Notes under the pieces: model-generated
Databases searched by the model: none
Told to the model about the DNA's origin: nothing
Seen by the model: the letters and a program-made list of their open reading frames with translations, nothing else
In this document: positions 58,753-64,000 of the stretch, piece by piece
How the letters are laid out: each line of letters starts with the position of its first letter
Position numbering within the stretch: position 1 is the first letter of the stretch
Origin: Butyricimonas faecalis
GTDB taxonomy: Bacteria; Bacteroidota; Bacteroidia; Bacteroidales; Marinifilaceae
DNA length: 64,000 bases
Direction of reading: 5' to 3'
Assembly: GCF_003991565.1 (NCBI RefSeq)
Contig: NZ_CP032819.1
Coordinates: 1,860,001 to 1,924,000, forward strand
Position numbers and translations under genes: made by a program

Positions 58753-58760
58753 TATCTTTG
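58753..58760 (+). promoter_or_regulatory. -7 box of ppdK
   Basis: TATCTTTG, a full consensus match, about 90 nt before the ATG. The -33 region is T-rich without a clear TTG. Confidence 0.5.
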
Positions 58761-58807
58761 TACTCCAAGATGAAAATTTTGAGAAAAGAATGATCTATAA
58801 ACAATCA

Positions 58808-58825
58808 CTCCTGAATGTCAGGAGG
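58808..58825 (+). promoter_or_regulatory. leader hairpin of ppdK containing AGGAGG
   Basis: CTCCTGA (58808-58814) pairs with TCAGGAG (58818-58824) around a 3-nt centre. The right arm contains AGGAGG (58820-58825), a perfect Shine-Dalgarno sequence 25 nt before the ATG at 58850, which is too far to serve it directly. Its role is unclear. Confidence 0.5.
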
Positions 58826-58849
58826 TAAACGCAAAAATCTAACAGAATT

Positions 58850-61582
58850 ATGAGTACGAAGTACGTTTACACCTTTGGTGACGGAAAAGCAGAAGGAAAA
58901 GCAGACATGAGAAACCTGCTAGGTGGTAAAGGCGCCAATCTTGCCGAAATGAATCTCATCGGAGTTCCTGTTCCTGCAGGTTTTACTATTACAACAGAAG
59001 TTTGTACCCTTTATAATCAAGAAGGAAGAGACGCTGTCGTAAAATTAATCGAGAATGACGTTAAAGCCGGCATTGCAGCTACAGAAAAGTTAATGAATGC
59101 CAAATTTGGATCAAAAGGAGAGGCTTTCCCTCTTTTAGTTTCCGTACGTTCCGGCGCCAGAGTATCCATGCCGGGTATGATGGATACCGTGTTGAACTTG
59201 GGAATGAATGATGATGCCGTTAAAATCGTGGCAGAAAAATCAGGTAACGCCAGATTCGCATGGGATTCATACCGTCGTTTCGTACAAATGTATGGAGATG
59301 TTGTGATGGGTGTTGCTGCCGGAAAAGGCGAACACAACCCGTTCGAAGTTGAAATTGACAAATTAAAAGCAGAAAAAAATATTTCTAACGACACCGAATT
59401 CTCGGCTGAAGACCTGCAAGAACTTGTTCGTCGTTTCAAAATTGTCGTTAAAACCAAAACCGGTAAAGACTTCCCGACCTGCCCGTGGGAGCAATTATGG
59501 GGAGCCATCTGCGCCGTGTTCGATTCATGGATGACGGAACGTGCCGTTCTGTATCGTCAGTTGAATCAGATTCCGGAAGAATGGGGTACTGCAGTGAACG
59601 TTCAAGCCATGGTTTACGGAAACATGGGTAACAATTCCGCTACCGGAGTTGCTTTCACGCGTGATGCCGCTACCGGAGAAGATATTTTCAACGGAGAGTA
59701 CCTGATCAACGCCCAGGGAGAAGACGTTGTTGCCGGTATCCGTACCCCGCAGGAGATTACCATTGAGGGATCTCGCCGTTGGGCTAAAATGCAGAATATT
59801 TCAGAAGAAGAGCGTGCCGCCAAATATCCTTCATTGGAAGAATCCATGCCAACCGCTTACGCTGAATTAAATGCTGTTCAACAAAAATTGGAAGACTATT
59901 TCCACGATATGCAAGACCTTGAATTTACCATCCAAAACGGTAAATTATGGATGTTGCAAACCCGTAACGGGAAACGTACCGGTACGGCTATGGTAAAAAT
60001 GGCTGTTGACATGCTTGAACAAGGCATGATCAATGAAGAAACCGCACTTCTTCGCCTTGAAGCAGCTAAGCTGGATGAATTACTTCACCCGGTATTCGAC
60101 AAAGAAGCACAATCCAAAGCAAAAGTATTAACCAAAGGTTTACCGGCATCTCCGGGTGCCGCTTGCGGACGTGTAGTATTCTTTGCTGACGAGGCTGAAG
60201 AGTGGAAAAACAGAGGTGAACAAGTAGTATTAGTTCGTTTGGAAACTTCTCCCGAAGATTTACGCGGAATGAATGTTTCCGAAGGAATCCTTACCGCTCG
60301 CGGAGGTATGACCTCTCACGCGGCCGTTGTTGCCCGCGGTATGGGTAAATGCTGTGTTTCCGGAGCCGGAGAAATCGTTGTTGATTACCACAAACGTACC
60401 TTTACCGTGAAAGGCATTACCATCAACGAAGGCGACTGGATCTCTTTGAATGGTTCTACCGGAGAAGTTTACTTGGGCAAGGTTGCCACAGCGGAAGCCT
60501 CTCTGGATCATGATTTCAAAACCATCATGGATTTGGCAGAGAAACACACCCGTATGTACGTAAGAACCAATGCTGACACACCTCGTGATGCCAAAGTAGC
60601 ACGTGATTTCGGTGCCAAAGGTGTTGGTCTTTGCCGTACAGAACACATGTTCTTCGAGGGAGACCGTATCGATGCAATGCGTGAAATGATTTTGTCTGAT
60701 ACCGTTGAACAACGTCGTATTGCTTTGTCCAAAATCCTTCCGATGCAAAGAAGTGACTTCGAAGGAATCCTTGAGGCTATGGACGGGTTTGGAGTTACCA
60801 TCCGTTTGTTAGACCCGCCATTACACGAATTCACCCCGAATGAACCGGAATCTCAAAAATACATGGCTGAAAAACTGGGTATTTCAGCAGAAGTTGTTAA
60901 AGAAAAAGTGGAGGCTCTACACGAATTCAACCCGATGTTAGGCCACCGTGGTTGCCGTTTAGGTATTACTTACCCAGAAATCACCGAAATGCAGGCCCGT
61001 GCCATCATTGAAGCGGCTTGTAACTTGAAACTGAAAGGCTTCAACCCCAAACCGGAAATCATGGTCCCGCTGGTTGGTACCGTGAAAGAATTAAAACAAC
61101 AAGCGAACATCATCCGTTGCACAGCCGATGTGGTATTCGCAGAAAAAGGAGTGAAAGTAGATTACATGGTAGGAACCATGATCGAAATTCCCCGTGCTGC
61201 ATTAACCGCAGATCAGATTGCTGAAGTTGCCGAATTCTTCTCATTTGGTACCAACGACTTGACACAAATGACTTTCGGATACTCTCGTGATGACGCTGGT
61301 AAATTCTTACCGGAATACATCAAGAAAGGTATCTTGAAGACCGATCCGTTCGCTGTATTGGATCAAGAAGGTGTTGGACAATTAGTTCAAATGGGTGCCC
61401 AAAAAGGACGTTCAACCAACAGCAAGTTGAAACTTGGAATCTGTGGAGAACATGGTGGAGAACCCTCTTCCGTGATCTTCTGTGACAAAGTGGGTATGGA
61501 CTACGTTTCATGTTCACCGTTCCGTGTGCCTATCGCTCGTTTGGCCGCCGCACAGGCTGCCATCATGCATGCGAAAAAATAA
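58850..61582 (+). CDS. ppdK: pyruvate, phosphate dikinase
   Basis: 910 residues. It interconverts pyruvate + ATP + Pi and PEP + AMP + PPi. The N-terminal nucleotide-binding domain has LLGGKGANLAEMNLIGVPVPAGF and SVRSGARVSMPGMMDTVLNLG. The swivelling phosphohistidine domain has GGMTSHAAVVARGMGKCCV with the catalytic His at about 481. The C-terminal PEP/pyruvate TIM barrel has CRTEHMFFEGDRI, FGTNDLTQMTFGYSRDD and GICGEHGGEPSSV. Full length. In anaerobic Bacteroidales it takes part in PPi-linked glycolysis or gluconeogenesis. It is monocistronic, with a clear terminator. Confidence 0.97.
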   Translation: MSTKYVYTFGDGKAEGKADMRNLLGGKGANLAEMNLIGVPVPAGFTITTEVCTLYNQEGRDAVVKLIENDVKAGIAATEKLMNAKFGSKGEAFPLLVSVRSGARVSMPGMMDTVLNLGMNDDAVKIVAEKSGNARFAWDSYRRFVQMYGDVVMGVAAGKGEHNPFEVEIDKLKAEKNISNDTEFSAEDLQELVRRFKIVVKTKTGKDFPTCPWEQLWGAICAVFDSWMTERAVLYRQLNQIPEEWGTAVNVQAMVYGNMGNNSATGVAFTRDAATGEDIFNGEYLINAQGEDVVAGIRTPQEITIEGSRRWAKMQNISEEERAAKYPSLEESMPTAYAELNAVQQKLEDYFHDMQDLEFTIQNGKLWMLQTRNGKRTGTAMVKMAVDMLEQGMINEETALLRLEAAKLDELLHPVFDKEAQSKAKVLTKGLPASPGAACGRVVFFADEAEEWKNRGEQVVLVRLETSPEDLRGMNVSEGILTARGGMTSHAAVVARGMGKCCVSGAGEIVVDYHKRTFTVKGITINEGDWISLNGSTGEVYLGKVATAEASLDHDFKTIMDLAEKHTRMYVRTNADTPRDAKVARDFGAKGVGLCRTEHMFFEGDRIDAMREMILSDTVEQRRIALSKILPMQRSDFEGILEAMDGFGVTIRLLDPPLHEFTPNEPESQKYMAEKLGISAEVVKEKVEALHEFNPMLGHRGCRLGITYPEITEMQARAIIEAACNLKLKGFNPKPEIMVPLVGTVKELKQQANIIRCTADVVFAEKGVKVDYMVGTMIEIPRAALTADQIAEVAEFFSFGTNDLTQMTFGYSRDDAGKFLPEYIKKGILKTDPFAVLDQEGVGQLVQMGAQKGRSTNSKLKLGICGEHGGEPSSVIFCDKVGMDYVSCSPFRVPIARLAAAQAAIMHAKK

Positions 61583-61600
61583 AAACAGACATATCAAGGA

Positions 61601-61634
61601 AATAGCTTGGGAAATTCCCAAGCTATTTTTTTAC
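61601..61634 (+). terminator. terminator of ppdK
   Basis: AATAGCTTGGG and CCCAAGCTATT form a perfect 11-bp stem around AAATT and run into TTTTTTT, 18 nt after the stop codon. Confidence 0.92.
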
Positions 61635-61742
61635 ACGTTATCCAAGTTTCACACCCCATCCGTACAAACACATTTCATCAAGTAACGTGGAACTTATGCT
61701 TTAACACTCCTTCTAAAGCAACAAACCATATCACATTTTTAC

Positions 61743-61773
61743 TTGCAACTTCCCCACATTAACCCTATCTTTG
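61743..61773 (+). promoter_or_regulatory. promoter of meaB
   Basis: TTG at 61743-61745, a 20-bp spacer and TATCTTTG at 61766-61773. The ATG follows 23 nt later. Confidence 0.7.
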
Positions 61774-61796
61774 TCAAAAGATTAATTTAAAACGCC

Positions 61797-62909
61797 ATGC
61801 AACAAAATATAGAACATCCCGAAAATGACGCTTGTTACGAAAGTTTAGCCGTAAATAAAGGCATCGAACAACCGGATCCGGTGAATCCGGCTATTGCAGA
61901 AAGACTAAAACATTTAAAGAAAAAAACGCTGACTGCAGATGAATACGTAACCGGGATCTTCCGGGGAGACATCAATATTTTAAGCCAAGCCATCACCCTT
62001 GTGGAAAGCGCCCGCATCGACCACCAAGCCATGGCGCAGGAGGTTATTAACCGGTGCCTCCCGAACACGGGCAAATCCGTCCGTATCGGAATCACGGGAG
62101 TACCCGGAGCTGGGAAAAGTACCTTCATCGAAGCTTTTGGAAAATTCCTCACGCAAGAGGGGCACAAGATCGCCGTACTGGCCATCGACCCCAGTAGTGA
62201 ACGTTCAAAAGGAAGCATCCTGGGAGACAAAACCCGCATGGAAGAATTATCATGCGACCCGCATGCCTACATTCGTCCTTCCCCATCAGCAGGCTCTTTA
62301 GGTGGCGTCGCTCGCAAAACAAGGGAAGCCATGCTATTATGCGAAGCTGCCGGATTTGATATCATCCTGATCGAAACCGTGGGAGTCGGACAAAGTGAAA
62401 CCGCCGTACACTCCATGGTCGACTTCTTCCTGCTAGTACAGATTGCCGGTGCGGGAGACGAATTACAAGGAATCAAGCGAGGAATCATGGAGATGGCCGA
62501 CAGTATCATCATCAACAAAGCAGATGGAAACAACATCACCCGTGCAGAACTCGCTAAAGTTCAGTTACAAAATGCACTTCATCTGTTCCCGCCTCACGAA
62601 TCCGGCGTAGAACCCAAAGTGATGACCTGTTCCGCCTACGAGAAAACCGGAATAAAAGAAATATGGGAAAACATACTACATTACTGCAGTGAAACCCAAC
62701 AAAACAAATATTTCGATATCCGTCGCAGTGAACAAGCCAAATATTGGATGTATGAAACCATCGATGAACAACTGAGAAATCGTTTCTATCAAAGTCAAAA
62801 AGAACAAATAAAAGAAGCGGAAGAAAAAGTGCAGCACAACGAAGAAAGTTCCTTCGCCGCCGCATTCCGCTTGTTAGACAACTATTTCAAAAAAGACACG
62901 CAACTATAA
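61797..62909 (+). CDS. meaB: methylmalonyl-CoA mutase-associated GTPase MeaB
   Basis: 370 residues of the G3E/ArgK family. Walker A is GVPGAGKSTFIEAFG (about 100-114). LAIDPSSERSKGSILGDKTRM, SPSAGSLGGVARKTREAMLLCEAAGFD (in parts) and ETVGVGQSETAVHSMVDFF are typical. It is a chaperone that loads and protects the adenosylcobalamin of methylmalonyl-CoA mutase. The mutase genes are not in the window. The N-terminal 35 residues are a divergent extension. It fits a propionate/succinate pathway. Confidence 0.95.
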   Translation: MQQNIEHPENDACYESLAVNKGIEQPDPVNPAIAERLKHLKKKTLTADEYVTGIFRGDINILSQAITLVESARIDHQAMAQEVINRCLPNTGKSVRIGITGVPGAGKSTFIEAFGKFLTQEGHKIAVLAIDPSSERSKGSILGDKTRMEELSCDPHAYIRPSPSAGSLGGVARKTREAMLLCEAAGFDIILIETVGVGQSETAVHSMVDFFLLVQIAGAGDELQGIKRGIMEMADSIIINKADGNNITRAELAKVQLQNALHLFPPHESGVEPKVMTCSAYEKTGIKEIWENILHYCSETQQNKYFDIRRSEQAKYWMYETIDEQLRNRFYQSQKEQIKEAEEKVQHNEESSFAAAFRLLDNYFKKDTQL

Positions 62910-62972
62910 TTGCAACAATACAGTCTAAAAAAATTCAACGTCCGCCTCTAGGGTTCCCCATGGCACGTACAA

Positions 62973-63024
62973 GAACATATTATACCCCCGTCGGCATCGC
63001 CCAAGCGATGCCGGGGACATGTTC
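62973..63024. terminator. long GC-rich hairpin between meaB and the HsdR_N gene
   Basis: The inner stem CGGCATCGC/GCGATGCCG (62992-63000 / 63005-63013, loop CCAA) is extended by CCCC/GGGG-type pairs and an outer GAACAT/ATGTTC pair (62973-62978 / 63019-63024). It lies between convergent genes and is probably their shared terminator, although the T tracts are short. Confidence 0.6.
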
Positions 63025-63037
63025 AATTCATTTAAAC

Positions 63038-63481
63038 TTACCCGCGAAAATTCGGAATCTCAGCTAACATTTGAAATTTTCCATCCCCGGAAATTTCCCC
63101 GCAAAAATGCAGACACCCGTTCGTTATCGCGATAAAACGAGCTGCAATAGACAAATTATACTGGAATGCCTGATCAAAAACAACTTGCGACAAGGCCACC
63201 GAGGGCGCCTTACACTCCACAATAAGATAAGGAACCGCCTGCCGATCATAACACACCAAATCAAAACGCCGCTTCATGCCACACACTTGAATCTCTTTCT
63301 CGACAGCAATCAGCTGGGCAGGATACCCCTTACTCTCGATCAAAAAATGAATAAAATGCTGCCTCACCCACTCTTCCGGAGTCAACACGACATATCTTTT
63401 CCGGATAATATCGAAAATCCAGACCTGCCCGTTCTGCTTTTTCACCTTGTACTCGAAAGGAGGTAAGTTCAAACTTTTCAC
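63038..63481 (-). CDS. HsdR_N-type restriction nuclease-like domain protein
   Basis: 147 residues with a single domain similar to the N-terminus of type I restriction subunit R (HSDR_N_2). The PD-(D/E)XK-type core is visible in MKRRFDLVCYD and PYLIVECKAP (Asp, Glu and Lys in place). There is no helicase part and no hsdM/hsdS nearby, so it is not a type I system. Stand-alone proteins of this kind are common in Bacteroidota. It is 4 nt downstream of queA and probably co-transcribed. A DNA-processing role is inferred only. Confidence 0.82.
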   Translation of the reverse strand: MKSLNLPPFEYKVKKQNGQVWIFDIIRKRYVVLTPEEWVRQHFIHFLIESKGYPAQLIAVEKEIQVCGMKRRFDLVCYDRQAVPYLIVECKAPSVALSQVVFDQAFQYNLSIAARFIAITNGCLHFCGEISGDGKFQMLAEIPNFRG

Positions 63482-63485
63482 GCGA

Positions 63486-64000
63486 TCACTTTTTATCTTT
63501 TCTTACTTTCAACAAACTACTATCCCCATAACTCAAAAAACGGAAATCGTGAGCCAAGGCATAATCATACACTTTGTGCCAATCATCCCCGATAGCCGCC
63601 GCTACCAATAATAATAATGTACTCTGCGGCTGATGGAAATTGGTAAACATCGCCGTAATCACCCGGTACGAATAACCGGGAACAATAATAATCGTAGTCT
63701 TCGCCTTCAACAACTCGGCATCCCGCTCATCAAACCAGCCCAGCAAAGCCGTCATCGACTCTTTCAACGAATAACCGGAAGGTAAGTCGTAAGCTTCCCA
63801 CTGTCCCAAGGAATTGAAATTCTCGTCTCCCAAAATTCGTTTCACCCCCATCCAATACAAACTTTCCAGCGTACGGACGGATGTAGTTCCCACGGCAACT
63901 ATATTTTCCGGATGAGCACGCAAATGCTCCACGACCTCCCGCCGAACGGAAATGTGTTCCGTGTGCATATCGTGTCCCCCGATGGTCTCGCTTTTCACGG
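63486..64000 (-). CDS. queA: S-adenosylmethionine:tRNA ribosyltransferase-isomerase (C-terminal part)
   Basis: Partial: the frame is open through the right edge of the window, and only about 171 C-terminal codons are seen. VKSETIGGHDMHTEH, VAVGTTSVRTLES, IIIVPGYSYRVITAMFTNFHQPQSTLLLLVAA (in parts) and YDYALAHDFRFLSYGDSSLL match QueA. It transfers the ribosyl part of AdoMet to 7-aminomethyl-7-deazaguanine in tRNA, making epoxyqueuosine, the substrate of QueG, whose gene is at 20319-21215. Confidence 0.95.
   Translation of the reverse strand, partial: VKSETIGGHDMHTEHISVRREVVEHLRAHPENIVAVGTTSVRTLESLYWMGVKRILGDENFNSLGQWEAYDLPSGYSLKESMTALLGWFDERDAELLKAKTTIIIVPGYSYRVITAMFTNFHQPQSTLLLLVAAAIGDDWHKVYDYALAHDFRFLSYGDSSLLKVRKDKK

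Noticed and set aside
63038..63481. A type I restriction-modification system
   Set aside because: Only an isolated HsdR_N-like domain is present; there is no helicase, hsdM or hsdS in the window.

Overview
The window is chromosomal DNA from a member of the Bacteroidota, order Bacteroidales. Three things show this. SusC/SusD outer-membrane systems sit behind a FecR/ECF-sigma pair. Promoters repeatedly carry the Bacteroidota -7 box TAnnTTTG with a TTG about 18-21 bp upstream. The rRNA operon has the usual order for the group. The acyl-CoA:CoA-transferase of the butyrate/4-hydroxybutyrate type and MeaB suggest a butyrate- or propionate-forming gut commensal of the Odoribacter/Butyricimonas kind; that genus-level placement is inference.

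Layout, left to right. A CoA-transferase and a dGTPase (+) come first. A complete rRNA operon follows on the minus strand (16S, tRNA-Ile, tRNA-Ala, 23S, 5S; about 3.0-8.2 kb), driven by two near-identical tandem promoters. Upstream of it is a gene-free 1.3 kb stretch with a decayed IS3-type transposase and a dispersed palindromic repeat. From 9.8 to 20.2 kb the minus strand carries a nutrient-uptake locus: ECF sigma factor, FecR anti-sigma, SusC (with STN domain), SusD, a DUF4843 lipoprotein, a PKD-like lipoprotein and a TlpA-type thioredoxin. The fecR-susC gap holds two hairpins with the same loop. Next come queG and a complete suf operon (sufB-C-D-S-E plus a DUF59 protein) on the minus strand, then thiL and a partner gene (+), an RRM RNA-binding protein (-) and tRNA-Phe.

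From tRNA-Phe (29.6 kb) to about 41.3 kb the DNA is accessory and rearranged. It holds an N-truncated AlbA/RecG-like gene, the 3' end of an IS110-family transposase that has cut off the C-terminus of a second SusC gene, a structured small RNA with its own promoter and U-run, an AbiE-type type IV toxin-antitoxin pair, a Nim-like flavoprotein, a zinc alcohol dehydrogenase, a LuxR-type regulator and a TonB-dependent receptor.

From 41.3 kb to the right edge the genes are mostly housekeeping: cytidine deaminase, a glucosaminidase/DUF4199/glycosyltransferase operon, an MFS transporter, a FabK-like flavin oxidoreductase with an M16 protease pair, a BlaI/M56-TonB pair, DUF4251, SpmA-SpmB fusion, folD, ffh, an ACT-like protein, a YbaK deacylase, a radical-SAM protein, ppdK, meaB, an HsdR_N nuclease-domain protein and the 3' part of queA, which runs off the window. 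queA and queG, two late steps of queuosine synthesis, are both present. The most unusual elements are the structured RNA at 33.9-34.1 kb, the twin hairpins between fecR and susC, the 16-bp palindrome after the PKD lipoprotein gene, and the truncated SusC/IS110 junction. No CRISPR array or prophage was seen.
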